In this document: piece after piece, positions 18,418 to 27,282 of the stretch
Position numbering within the stretch: position 1 is the stretch's first letter
Layout of the letters: each line of letters starts with the position of its first letter
Origin: JAJPKK01 sp963807015
GTDB lineage: Bacteria; Pseudomonadota; Alphaproteobacteria; Rhizobiales; Xanthobacteraceae
Assembly (NCBI GenBank): GCA_963807015.1
Contig: CAWEAS010000023.1
Location: 1-64,000 of the forward strand
Length of the DNA: 64,000 nucleotides
Direction of reading: 5' to 3'
The notes under the pieces: model-generated
Told to the model about the DNA's origin: nothing
Database searches by the model: none
What the model saw: only the letters and a program-made list of their open reading frames with translations
Program-made: the position numbers and the translations under genes

Positions 18418-18566
18418 GCTACCTTGCCGCTGATCTTGTCGATCATCACCCGTTCAATGGTGCCGACCTTGTCACCGTTCGACCGATAGACAGCGGTACC
18501 CTCGACCTTGTCGCTGCCTATCAAAGAGTGCGTTTCCCTCGCTTCGAGGGCTGACTCCATCGCCAT
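18144..18566 (-). pseudogene. PRC-barrel domain protein, 5' fragment only
   Basis: The start at 18566 has AAGGAG nine bases before it. The first 50 residues (HSLIGSDKVEGTAVYRSNGD, then KVGTIERVMIDKISGKVAY) are the N-terminal half of a PRC-barrel. After that the frame runs into the antisense of the YihY fragment and encodes Arg/Ser/Ala-rich nonsense. Normal family members continue with a second barrel half (AVLSFGGF-type) that is absent. Breakpoint about 18412-18416. Confidence 0.75.
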
Positions 18567-18784
18567 TTTTGCAAGCTCCTTGTTATTGCGATACGCGGCA
18601 GTTCAATTCTGGCGGAAGGACATTGGTTCCGGTGCGTCGCCCTGGCGTCGATCCCGCCCGACGAACACATCATTGCGCCAATGAGAGCGCTGCCTCGCTT
18701 CGCTGAAAAACCGCTGGTGTGAAGGAACTCATTCCGCGATGCGGCTTTGAATTTGTGCAAGTTGCGCAATCAAGGCCAATCGCG

Positions 18785-18973
18785 ATGGAACAGGATAAGA
18801 AAGAACGACGGCGTTCGCCGGGCGAACAACCCGAGGAGCGGCAAACCGAAGACGAAATGGCGCGCGAACACCTGGGTGGGCCGCGCGGTGCCGTCGAACT
18901 CAAGCCTGCGCCAATGACGCCGCAGCGTCGCAAGAAGACGCCTGAAGACAACGATCCGGGACATACGGCCTGA
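18785..18973 (+). CDS. Small charged, probably disordered protein
   Basis: 62 aa, nearly all polar (MEQDKKERRRSPGEQPEERQ and so on, ending EDNDPGHTA). No domain recognised. It lies divergently from the PRC-barrel fragment and has a complete start and stop. It could be a real small stress-type protein; coding status is moderately supported only. Confidence 0.4.
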   Translation: MEQDKKERRRSPGEQPEERQTEDEMAREHLGGPRGAVELKPAPMTPQRRKKTPEDNDPGHTA

Positions 18974-19093
18974 GAACGGCGGCAAACGGCCGCCTTCGCC
19001 TGCGCCCTATTGTCCCGCATTGCCGAATTTTGAAACGTCCGGCGCACTCCCGCCCGGCACGTGCCGCAGCTGTGGAACATTGATCTGGTTGGC

Positions 19094-21571
19094 TTATGGC
19101 GATGGATCGAGCGGCTTGATCTGGCGTCGCAAGCCCTCGATGACCGCGGTCAGGCCGGGGGCATTTGGGGCGATCCGTGCCAAGCGCTCGGCGTATTCGA
19201 GAGCTGCCGTGAAATCCCCGGCGTCACGGTTGAAGCTGATGAGCGCTTCGATGCTCTCGCGATCGTCGGGATGGCTCGCCAAAATCTGCTTCAAAACGGC
19301 CAGGGCCTCGCCTTTGCGACCCGCGGAATGTAGCCCGACAGCGTAGACATAAGCATACCGCGGCCGCTCGGGATCGAGTTCGGCAGCGCGGCGCAATTCT
19401 TCAAGCGCGTCCTCCCGCCGTTTCAGTCGGGTCAGCGCCAGGCCGAGGGCATGATGCAGCCCGCCATCGGTTGGTGATGCAGCAATGGCTGCGCGCAACA
19501 CGCTTTCGCCCTCGCTGTCGCGCCCGGTCTGGCGATAGAGATCGGCGAGGTTGATGGCGGCAGGAGCGAATTGCGGACTTAGCCGCAGCGCGGCTCTGAA
19601 TTCGGTTTTGGCATCGGCGGTGAGGCCGCGCCGCGCATAAAAGTTGGCGAGCGCGGCCCGTGCTTCCGGCCGATCGGCATTGAGGCGCTGCGCCGCGATG
19701 AATTCGGCCGCGGCGCGTTCGAAGCGCTGGCGATCCTCCTGCGACTGGCTCGCCGCCGGAACAGCAGCAAGCAACGCAGCCGCCCTGATGCGGACCCCGC
19801 GGTTCGAGTCCGACAGCAACGGCGAAGCCAACGGCCACGTTTGCGAAACCGGAACGTGATCAAGCATCTCGAGCGCGCCGATCCGCACCATCGGATCGGG
19901 ATCCGAAAGCCCGTTGATCGCGACGTTGATGTTGGCTTGCGACACGTAAGGTGCGAGTTCGGCCAGCGCGCTGGCCCGCGCGAACGCCGGCGTGGCGTAA
20001 TCGGAAGCCACTGCAACGAGCTGGCTATCGGCGGCGGCCTGGCCGACCCACGCTGCATGAAATGCAGCAGCGTATTTCTGGAATCCCTTCCGCTCGGGAC
20101 CATACCACTGCTCGATGGCCGCTGATGCCCACTCCGGCGATTTGTCGGCGTGGCAATCATTGCAGGCGTTAGGGGTACCGAGCTTTACTGAAAGGTCGGG
20201 CCGCGGGACACGGAAGCTGTGATCGTGGCGGCGATCGACGACCATGTAGGTGCGAGCCGGCATGTGGCATGACGCGCAGGCAGGCGCCGGGTCGACGCCG
20301 TCGTGGTGATTGTGGGACGTCGTCGCGTATCTCACAGGCTGGTGGCATTGCAGGCAGACGCCGTCGCCGGAAGCGCGAAGTTTCGCGCCGTGCGGCTCGT
20401 GGCAGTCGCTGCACGTCACGCCGGCCGCGAACATCTTGCTCTGCTTGAACGAGCCGTAATTGTAGACCTCGTCGCGCATCTGCCCGTCGGGATAGTAGAG
20501 CCCTCGTGCAAGCATCGCGACGACGTGGGTGTCCGATAGCGACCGACCCGGCAGCCAGGCCTCGGAAAATTCGCCGCGCCGTGCATGGCAGAGGCCGCAC
20601 GTCTCCACCTCTTTGCGCAGCTGGCCCGGCGGAAAATTGCGAAGCGGCTGCCCTGTTCGCGGGTCGGATCGCCAGGACACGTTCTGACGCTCGTCGAAAC
20701 GAACGACGAGACCTTTGGCCGGATCGTTCTGCTTGGCGGACGGCCACCAGCTGTGCTGGTCGCGTGCCCAAGCAACATGCCGCGATCCTTGTCCGTGACA
20801 GGCCTCGCAGCCGACGCTGATCTCCGCGAAGGTCGTGGCGAAGCGGTCGTTCGCCGCATCGTAGTTCTTGTGCACGCCGGTCGAATGGCACTCGGCGCAC
20901 ATGAAGTTCCAGTTCTGGTTCAGCTTGGTCCAATGCAGGACATCGTCGTGCTTGATCTCTTCACTTGGATAAAGGTGAAACCAGCGCTGTCCACCTTTGT
21001 CCTTCGCCCGACTGTCCCAGGCGAGCGACAATGCCTGCAGCCGGCCGTCCGGAAATTCGACGAGATATTGTTGGAGCGGATCGACGCCGAAAGTGTATTT
21101 CACTTCGAACGTCGCGAGCTTGCCGTCAGGCCCATCGGTCTCGACCAGGTACTTCCCGTCCTGGCGAAAGAACCGCGAGTGGACGCCGTAATGGTCAAAG
21201 CTTGCGTTGTCGAAATCGCCCAAAACCGATTTGTCGGTCGCATGCTGCATAGCGAGTTGATGCTGGGAGCCGCGCCAGGCATCTGCTTCCGATCGATGAC
21301 ACCCGGCGCACGTTTCGCTTCCGGCAAAGGTGGGTTCAGTCACTCGCGCCGTATCGTTGAAAGAATCCTTCAAGAGCGCGTACGTCAGTCCGATGACGGC
21401 AGACGCCGCCGCGACCAACAGTGCAACGGCCCAGATTTTGCTTTTGCGTTTTGCCGCCGAGCGCGAGCCCATCAACGGCGCCTGTGGGGCCGTGCTCGGC
21501 GTCGCCGACGGGGCTCCCTGCGCCGCGCCTTTCTCGCCAGATTTGCCTCGATCCCGGGCCATGGCCTGCAT
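19094..21571 (-). CDS. Octaheme cytochrome c with HEAT and TPR repeats
   Basis: About 825 aa. One N-terminal membrane anchor (KIWAVALLVAAASAVIGLTYALL). Eight CXXCH haem sites follow in the N-terminal half: CAGCH, CAECH, CEACH, CGLCH, CSDCH, CLQCH, CASCH and CNDCH. Then come HEAT-like repeats (DPDPMVRIGALEMLDHVP) and about four TPRs (FAPAAINLADLYRQTGRDSE and similar) to the C-terminus. It is anchored with the haems in the periplasm. Multihaem proteins of the c554 type move electrons between the quinone pool and periplasmic reductases; the repeats suggest docking to a partner. Its redox partner is not in the window. Confidence 0.85.
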   Translation of the reverse strand: MQAMARDRGKSGEKGAAQGAPSATPSTAPQAPLMGSRSAAKRKSKIWAVALLVAAASAVIGLTYALLKDSFNDTARVTEPTFAGSETCAGCHRSEADAWRGSQHQLAMQHATDKSVLGDFDNASFDHYGVHSRFFRQDGKYLVETDGPDGKLATFEVKYTFGVDPLQQYLVEFPDGRLQALSLAWDSRAKDKGGQRWFHLYPSEEIKHDDVLHWTKLNQNWNFMCAECHSTGVHKNYDAANDRFATTFAEISVGCEACHGQGSRHVAWARDQHSWWPSAKQNDPAKGLVVRFDERQNVSWRSDPRTGQPLRNFPPGQLRKEVETCGLCHARRGEFSEAWLPGRSLSDTHVVAMLARGLYYPDGQMRDEVYNYGSFKQSKMFAAGVTCSDCHEPHGAKLRASGDGVCLQCHQPVRYATTSHNHHDGVDPAPACASCHMPARTYMVVDRRHDHSFRVPRPDLSVKLGTPNACNDCHADKSPEWASAAIEQWYGPERKGFQKYAAAFHAAWVGQAAADSQLVAVASDYATPAFARASALAELAPYVSQANINVAINGLSDPDPMVRIGALEMLDHVPVSQTWPLASPLLSDSNRGVRIRAAALLAAVPAASQSQEDRQRFERAAAEFIAAQRLNADRPEARAALANFYARRGLTADAKTEFRAALRLSPQFAPAAINLADLYRQTGRDSEGESVLRAAIAASPTDGGLHHALGLALTRLKRREDALEELRRAAELDPERPRYAYVYAVGLHSAGRKGEALAVLKQILASHPDDRESIEALISFNRDAGDFTAALEYAERLARIAPNAPGLTAVIEGLRRQIKPLDPSP

Positions 21572-21630
21572 CACTTCATCATCGATACACGCGCAGAACG
21601 CTGTGCGCAGGCTCGCCGGTCAAGCTGCAA

Positions 21631-21987
21631 TCAGGGTCCGAGCACTTTCTCCACCTCGGCGAGCGCCTGCTCGCATGCGCGCTTGTCGCCGGCGGCGTCG
21701 GCGTCACGCGCCCGCTGCATCGCAGCCCCGACGCTCTGGACGAGTTTCGCCGATAATTCACCGAGGCCCTCTTCGGCTTGTGCGATCGACCCCGGCGTCG
21801 GCTGACGATGCATCGTGGCCGCGGTACTCTCGCGCGCGGTTCGTCCTGCACCGGCGATCGCCGCGAGCCTCGCATCGACACGTGCTTGCGTCGCGTCGAT
21901 CTCGCCTGAGCAAGGGCCTGCGTAAACGCTCGATACCGATAGAACGAGCGCCACAGCGCTCAGTACCCATACTCGCTCCATGGCCAT
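21631..21987 (-). CDS. Small secreted hypothetical protein
   Basis: 118 aa. Signal peptide MERVWVLSAVALVLSVSSVYA, mature N-terminus GPCSGEI, then a helical Ala-rich region ending EQALAEVEKVLGP. Two cysteines could form a disulfide. It lies 59 nt upstream of the octaheme cytochrome on the same strand, so the two are probably co-transcribed, but no functional tie is known. The ATG at 21987 follows CAGGAGA. Confidence 0.65.
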   Translation of the reverse strand: MAMERVWVLSAVALVLSVSSVYAGPCSGEIDATQARVDARLAAIAGAGRTARESTAATMHRQPTPGSIAQAEEGLGELSAKLVQSVGAAMQRARDADAAGDKRACEQALAEVEKVLGP

Positions 21988-22164
21988 TGTAGATCTCCTG
22001 GTCGTGCGGTCATAGAACGCATTAGACAATTACATTTGAATTAGCACGATCTTAACTTGACGTGCTTCGTCTTCACTAATTGCTACCCGTTTGAAAGCCA
22101 GATTTTCCACCCGGCCTTCACCATGATCATCCTCCCGGAGGCCGCCGGTTGTCAGTGAAACGTG

Positions 22165-22190
22165 CGGACGCCCCGCTGCCGAGGCGTCCG
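22165..22190. terminator. Possible hairpin terminator between convergently used ends
   Basis: CGGACGCC and GGCGTCCG form a perfect 8-bp stem with a 10-base loop, 29 nt beyond the arylsulfatase stop. There is no good T tail on either strand, so it may be a weak or factor-assisted terminator. Confidence 0.35.
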
Positions 22191-22218
22191 TCCCTTCTGT
22201 GCTGGCAACGGTCGGCTA

Positions 22219-23934
22219 CTAATCGCTGCCGTGGGCAGCATTGGCCTTCTTCACCATGTCAATGATGCCGCTGAGGTTGTAGGTCTCCGGCGCCTGCAGC
22301 GGTGGGAACTTCTCATATGAGAGCAGATGCTCAAGCCAGAGCTGCTGGCCGATGGGGAGCATGTTCCAGTCATACTGGAAGGCCGTTGCCGGCGCGCCGA
22401 GCGCGCCGCCTACACCCATCGCGGTCTTCACGTCGATGCCAACCGCCTGCTCGAACGGGTCGCGCTTGATGTTCTGCACCAGGGTGAAGTGGAACGGAAC
22501 GAGCGGCATGATCCAGCCGGCAGGGCCGGGCTGCGACATGGTGTAGTACATCTTCCAGTTCTTGTAGCGCACCGCGGACGGCGTCGATCCAGAGAAATAG
22601 AAGAAGTGGTCGCGCGCCGATTTTGGCGATTTGCCTTCGAGGTAATCGCGCTGGTCGAAGCCATCGAGCGTCGTCTTGACGATGCCGGGATACTGACCGG
22701 CTTCGATCTGCCGCTTAAGCCCGTCGCCAGTCTGCCCGCCGCCGATGTCGACAAGCGTGGGCAGCCAATCGAGGGCCGCGAACAGCTGGTTCTTGACCGT
22801 GCCGGGCTGGATGTGCCCCGGCCAGCGAACGACCATCGGAGCACGGTAACCGCCCTCCCAGGCTTCGCCCTTCTGGCCCTTGAACGGGGTGACGCCGCCA
22901 TCCGGGAAGGTAATTGCCTCGGCTCCGTTGTCGGTCGTGAAGACGACGATGGTGTTGTTGGCCTGTCCCATGTCGTCAAGCTTCTTGAGGACGACACCGA
23001 TGTTATCGTCGAGCTGCTTCATGCCGGCTTCGTTGACGCCCCAATCCTTGCCGCCGGCCTCGCCCACCATCGCGTAGTACTTGTCGGAGAGCACGGTGGT
23101 GACGTGCATCCGGGCCGGGTTGTACCAGACGAAGAACGGCTTGTTGGTCCGTCGCGGATCGTTCCGATCGAGGAAGTCGACGACCTTGGCCGAAATCTCT
23201 TCGTCGACGGTCTTCGAACGTTCGAGCGTCAGCGGGCCTTGATCGTTGCACATCTGATTGCCCTCCGTGCCGTCGGAAGACTTGCACGAGAGCACATTGC
23301 GCGGAGGCGTCAGACAAATCGTCGTCTTCGGATCAACGGCGCCGGGCACTTCCGGGATACCGGGGATCGGCGTGTTCTTGCACGGTGGCGCGATAGCCTG
23401 CTGGGTCGGCGTCTTGTTGATGTCGGGGAAGCTCACCTGTTGCATCGCGTCCAGGTGATAGAGGTAGCCCCAGTATTCCTGGAAGCCGTGTGCCGTCGGC
23501 AGGGCCGCGGTGTGGTCACCCAAGTGATTCTTGCCGAACTCGCCGGTGTTGTAGCCCAGATCGAGGAGGAATTTCGCGATCGCCGGCGTGCCCGGCCGCA
23601 GATAGGAGGGACTGCCCGGCAGTTGCGGCGGGATCATTCCGGTGCGCAGCGGATACATGCCGGTGAAGAAGGCATTGCGTCCTGAGGTGCAGCTCTGCAT
23701 GGCGACGTAGTCCATGAAGATCGCGCCTTCGTTGCCGATGCGGTCGATGTTGGGCGTCTCGCCGACCATCAATCCACGATGATAGATGCTTGGCTGCATC
23801 CACCCGATGTCGTCTCCCATGATGAAGAGGATGTTGGGCTTCTGCGGCTGCTGTGCAGCCGCGGGCATGATCACCGCTATTAGGCCTACGATGCACGTCA
23901 GGAGACTAAGCCATCTGTGCTGACCGATCTTCAT
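22219..23934 (-). CDS. Secreted arylsulfatase (type I sulfatase family) with CTSGR active-site motif
   Basis: 571 aa. Signal peptide (LLTCIVGLIAVIMPAAAQ), then the alkaline-phosphatase fold: PNILFIMGDDIGW (metal Asp pair), SCTSGRNAF (site of formylglycine), GKNHLGDH and TTDNGAE (metal ligands). It would hydrolyse sulfate esters in the periplasm. The modification signature is normally CxPxR or CxAxR; here the third position is Ser. The ATG at 23934 follows GGAGGA. No formylglycine-generating enzyme gene is in the window. Monocistronic by spacing. Confidence 0.88.
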   Translation of the reverse strand: MKIGQHRWLSLLTCIVGLIAVIMPAAAQQPQKPNILFIMGDDIGWMQPSIYHRGLMVGETPNIDRIGNEGAIFMDYVAMQSCTSGRNAFFTGMYPLRTGMIPPQLPGSPSYLRPGTPAIAKFLLDLGYNTGEFGKNHLGDHTAALPTAHGFQEYWGYLYHLDAMQQVSFPDINKTPTQQAIAPPCKNTPIPGIPEVPGAVDPKTTICLTPPRNVLSCKSSDGTEGNQMCNDQGPLTLERSKTVDEEISAKVVDFLDRNDPRRTNKPFFVWYNPARMHVTTVLSDKYYAMVGEAGGKDWGVNEAGMKQLDDNIGVVLKKLDDMGQANNTIVVFTTDNGAEAITFPDGGVTPFKGQKGEAWEGGYRAPMVVRWPGHIQPGTVKNQLFAALDWLPTLVDIGGGQTGDGLKRQIEAGQYPGIVKTTLDGFDQRDYLEGKSPKSARDHFFYFSGSTPSAVRYKNWKMYYTMSQPGPAGWIMPLVPFHFTLVQNIKRDPFEQAVGIDVKTAMGVGGALGAPATAFQYDWNMLPIGQQLWLEHLLSYEKFPPLQAPETYNLSGIIDMVKKANAAHGSD

Positions 23935-24334
23935 GGTCCAGATCCTCCGCTCTTAAAGCTGCGCAACTCCTCCCAGTCCCCAACGCTCTTAGCGCTGACA
24001 ATCCGGCAGTGCCTGCGCCGCATTCCGCTTGATTGACGGTTGAAGATCACACACCGCGCTGTGCGATCAGTTGCGCTACCGAAATTACCAACAGCCCGCG
24101 TGTCGGATCACAACATGCGCAGGCTCTCGGCGCGATCGATGGATTTTGTCACCGAAAGTTACGACGTGTGCGACGAATGCGCATGGCCGCGTTCACGAAG
24201 TCGTGAAATCGGCGCCATGCGTGAAGCGGCGCCGCTCGCGTCGTTACTCGCTTACTCGCACACCCTCTCAGCAAATGGCTAATGCCACGGCGATACCTTT
24301 CGCCGACGTTTCCGATACATACTGAGTTTGCGTA
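23935..24334. other. Intergenic region, nothing identified
   Basis: About 400 bases between the arylsulfatase and the AI-2E permease, both on the minus strand. It must contain the sulfatase promoter. Short open frames on the plus strand have no family resemblance or ribosome site. Confidence 0.3.
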
Positions 24335-25429
24335 TTATTTTCCGTGATCGGCGTCCGGCGGAGCCGCCGCCGACGCGGACGCATAAAACGGGCTCGCGTA
24401 GTATTTTTGCAGCGCGAACCGCATGAGCACGCCGATGGCGGCCGCGACCGGGACCGCGATCAACAGGCCGACGAAGCCGAACAGATAGCCGAACGCGAAC
24501 AACGCGAACATCACCCACACGGGATTCAAATGGACGCGCCGGCCGACGAGATAAGGTGACAGCACATAGTCCGACACCGATTGCCCCACCAGGAAGATGA
24601 CCGGCACGAGCAGGACAAACGTCCAGTCCGGCCAGAATTGCGCCGCGGCGACACACAGCGAAATGACGAGGCCGAGAAGCGAGCCGAGGTAGGGGATGAA
24701 GCTCAGGAGCCCGGCGGCAAAACCGATGAGCACGCCGTGCTTGAGGCCCATCAGCCAAAGAGCCGCCCCATAGAAGACCGCGAGCACGAGGCAAAGCATG
24801 CTTTGCCCGCGAACAAATCCGGCAATCGTGTCGTCGACTTCGCGCGCCAACGCCCGCACGGTGTCACGGTGCGCCGGCGGGACCCAGTTGTCGACGGTCG
24901 CGAGCATCCGGTCCCAGTCGTACAGCAGATAGCACGCAACAATCGGCGCCACGACACCGAGCGAAAGCACCGAGATCAGCGCGCGGCCGCCCGTCCAGAC
25001 CGACCGCAGGAATTCGCTGAACCAGCTGGTGGCGAAGGTCGTCAGTTCGCTGAACGAGTGCTGAGCCTGCTCCAACCCCTCCCCTACGATCTTGCTTAGC
25101 CACGGACGTTCCGGAGCTGTCGCGAGGCTGTGCAGGTGGTGGACGTAGGACGGGAAGCTTTCAACGAAAGACGACAGCTCGCGCACGATCACCGGCACCG
25201 TCAGCAACAGCAACAGCGCGATCGTCACGACGACGACAGCGATGATGATGAGCGTTGCGAGCAGACGGTTGACGCCCAGCCGCTCGATGCGGGTCGCGAG
25301 GGGATCCAACAGATACGCGAGCACCATGCCGGCGACGAACGGCAGCAGGATTTCGCGCAGCAAGACGACGACCGCGACCATCGCCGCGAGCATCGCGATC
25401 CAGAACACAATTGGGCGAGCAACAATCAT
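24335..25429 (-). CDS. AI-2E family transporter (PerM/TqsA-type permease)
   Basis: 364 aa with about eight membrane segments. N-terminal pairs (FWIAMLAAMVAVVVLLREIL, LLPFVAGMVLAYLLDPL) are followed by a soluble helical stretch, then SLLGLVISLC and the C-terminal block VGRRVHLNPVWVMFALFAFG, which is diagnostic for the family. Members export autoinducer-2 or act as ion exchangers; most are functionally undefined. Monocistronic. Confidence 0.88.
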   Translation of the reverse strand: MIVARPIVFWIAMLAAMVAVVVLLREILLPFVAGMVLAYLLDPLATRIERLGVNRLLATLIIIAVVVVTIALLLLLTVPVIVRELSSFVESFPSYVHHLHSLATAPERPWLSKIVGEGLEQAQHSFSELTTFATSWFSEFLRSVWTGGRALISVLSLGVVAPIVACYLLYDWDRMLATVDNWVPPAHRDTVRALAREVDDTIAGFVRGQSMLCLVLAVFYGAALWLMGLKHGVLIGFAAGLLSFIPYLGSLLGLVISLCVAAAQFWPDWTFVLLVPVIFLVGQSVSDYVLSPYLVGRRVHLNPVWVMFALFAFGYLFGFVGLLIAVPVAAAIGVLMRFALQKYYASPFYASASAAAPPDADHGK

Positions 25430-25760
25430 GGCTGTGTGACCGAGTTTGTCGGATCATGCCGCGTCCATATCTCTGCGGCGACCATTCAAACTCTTCAAGG
25501 GGTGATCCAGGGTGATACCCTGAAAAAAAGCTCACAGAGGGCCCACGACCTCGGGCGGACGGCTACTGTCGAAGCTAGTGCGGGGCGTTTCCAACACTCA
25601 ACTCACTCCAGTCTTGTCATCGTCCGGCTTGACCGGACGATCCAGTAACCACGGATCGGTGGGGTACCGCATCTCCCCAAAGCTGATAGCTCGGTGGTTT
25701 GACCCGCTTGAAGCGGGGCATGACAATGGAGATCTGGATTGAAATGTCAGAGTGAGAACA
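25430..25760. other. Intergenic region carrying a palindromic repeat
   Basis: About 330 bases. Apart from the repeat element at 25615-25725 I see no gene or recognisable promoter. Confidence 0.5.
25615..25725. repeat. Dispersed palindromic repeat element (copy 1)
   Basis: Outer inverted ends TGTCAT and ATGACA enclose several hairpins: CGTCCGG/CCGGACG (25621-25639) and CCCGCTT/AAGCGGG (25703-25717), with CCAC/GTGG between. The same architecture recurs at 56968-57062. This is the style of intergenic repeats scattered through Bradyrhizobium-type genomes; likely non-coding and structural. Confidence 0.65.
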
Positions 25761-27173
25761 CTAGCCGCGTTTGTCGTAGCCGGGAATGTATTCGGAAATG
25801 TTGATCGAATCTGCGCCGGGCACGGAGATTTCGTCCGGATAGTTGCTCTTGCGCGTCGCATCGATGCCCATCTTCGTCACGAGATTCGAGCCGGCGGCGG
25901 GATCGTACGAGGCGGGATCGAGCGGCGAGCCCTTGGCGTAAGGCACCATGAAAACGTCGTGGTCAGCGCGAACGCGCGTTGCGATGGCATGAAGGACCTC
26001 GATGTCGTTGTTGACATCGACATCCTCGTCGACCACCACGACGAACTTGAGGAATGGATCGGCGACGAATGCCGCCATCGCGGCGAGCTTGGCCTCGCCT
26101 TCTCTCATCTTCTCGATGGCGACATAGCAAATGAAGCGATAGCGCCCCGACCGCGGCACCGTCACTGCGCGCACCGTCGGGCATGCGATCTTCACCGTGT
26201 TCTCGATGAACGACGTCCGCATCAGCCCGGCCAGCAGAAGATTATCGGAATGGCCGACGAAAGCGTTTTGATAGAGCGGATTGCGCCGATGCGTGATCGC
26301 CTTGATTTCGAGAACCGGGTTCATCCGCTGCGGACCGTAAGTGCCGGGATATTCCCCGAAGGGCGCCTCCGCGCGCCGCTCGACGGGACGGATCTCGCAT
26401 TCCAGGACGATCTCAGCGTTCGCCGGCACATCGAGCGGTATGGTTTTGCACCGTGCGAGCGGCACGGGCTGCTGCAGCATTCCTCCGGCGATGCGGATTT
26501 CGTCCGTGTCGAGCGTCGAGAAACATAAAGAGCCGATGAAAAACGCGGGATGATGGCCGATGACAACTGCGACCGGGCAAGAAAGTCCGCGCTTCTCGTA
26601 CTTCTTCCAGATGATATTTCCGTCGGCCGTCTCGGACAGTTGGACGCCGAGCAGGTTTTTCTCATGCACCATGAGCCGGTAGATGCCGACATTGTTGATG
26701 CCAGTGTCGGGGTCGCGCATGACCGCGAGGCCGGCGGTGATGTATTTGCCGGCGTCCTTCTCGTGGTAGGTGCAGATCGGCAGTTCTTCGACATCGACGT
26801 CCTGGCCTGTACGAATGATTTCCTGCACGGGCGCGGTTTCCACCATGACCGGATCGAACGGGTGGGCCTCGCGTGCCGCGCATTCGGCGACGAACTCCTT
26901 TACTCCGCCACGCTCCATGCCTAGCCCCAGGCGCAGGCGCTCGAAATTCGCATGCATGTTGGCGACCAGCGGAATCTTGGAGCCCTTCACGTTTTCGAAA
27001 ATGACCAGTGGAAATCGGCCGTCTCTTTCCAGGCGCTCGAGGATTCCGGAGACACCGAACTTCGGATCCACTTCCTTGGTGATGCGGATGACCTGTTCGG
27101 GATGCTCGGCCTCAAGGAACTCGATGAAGCCGCGGAGATCAGGCGTGTAGCGCGAATTGGTGAGGCTGCTCAT
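25761..27173 (-). CDS. UbiD-family (prenylated-FMN) decarboxylase
   Basis: 470 aa. It starts TPDLRGFIEFLEAEHPEQV and contains TGINNVGIYRL, ARCKTIPLDVPANAEIVLEC and APFGEYPGTYGP, the family core that carries the Glu-Arg-Glu catalytic network. UbiD enzymes reversibly decarboxylate aromatic or unsaturated acids using prenyl-FMN made by UbiX; no ubiX is in the window. The start at 27173 (MSSLTNSRY) is the first that begins the conserved part. It lies 109 nt downstream of a cyclase gene on the same strand, and the set suggests aromatic or cyclic acid catabolism. Confidence 0.88.
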   Translation of the reverse strand: MSSLTNSRYTPDLRGFIEFLEAEHPEQVIRITKEVDPKFGVSGILERLERDGRFPLVIFENVKGSKIPLVANMHANFERLRLGLGMERGGVKEFVAECAAREAHPFDPVMVETAPVQEIIRTGQDVDVEELPICTYHEKDAGKYITAGLAVMRDPDTGINNVGIYRLMVHEKNLLGVQLSETADGNIIWKKYEKRGLSCPVAVVIGHHPAFFIGSLCFSTLDTDEIRIAGGMLQQPVPLARCKTIPLDVPANAEIVLECEIRPVERRAEAPFGEYPGTYGPQRMNPVLEIKAITHRRNPLYQNAFVGHSDNLLLAGLMRTSFIENTVKIACPTVRAVTVPRSGRYRFICYVAIEKMREGEAKLAAMAAFVADPFLKFVVVVDEDVDVNNDIEVLHAIATRVRADHDVFMVPYAKGSPLDPASYDPAAGSNLVTKMGIDATRKSNYPDEISVPGADSINISEYIPGYDKRG

Positions 27174-27282
27174 CCAAGGTCTCGTGGTGTGATCAAATGA
27201 ATTGGCGGGGCTGCATCGATCGTGCTGGACTTTCGAACACAACAGGCGCGTGCGCCTTCGGGCTGCGCGGCTTGCCCTGTTG

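Noticed and set aside
22327..23685. 452-codon plus-strand frame opposite the arylsulfatase
   Set aside because: Antisense shadow; the sulfatase motifs on the minus strand account for the conservation.
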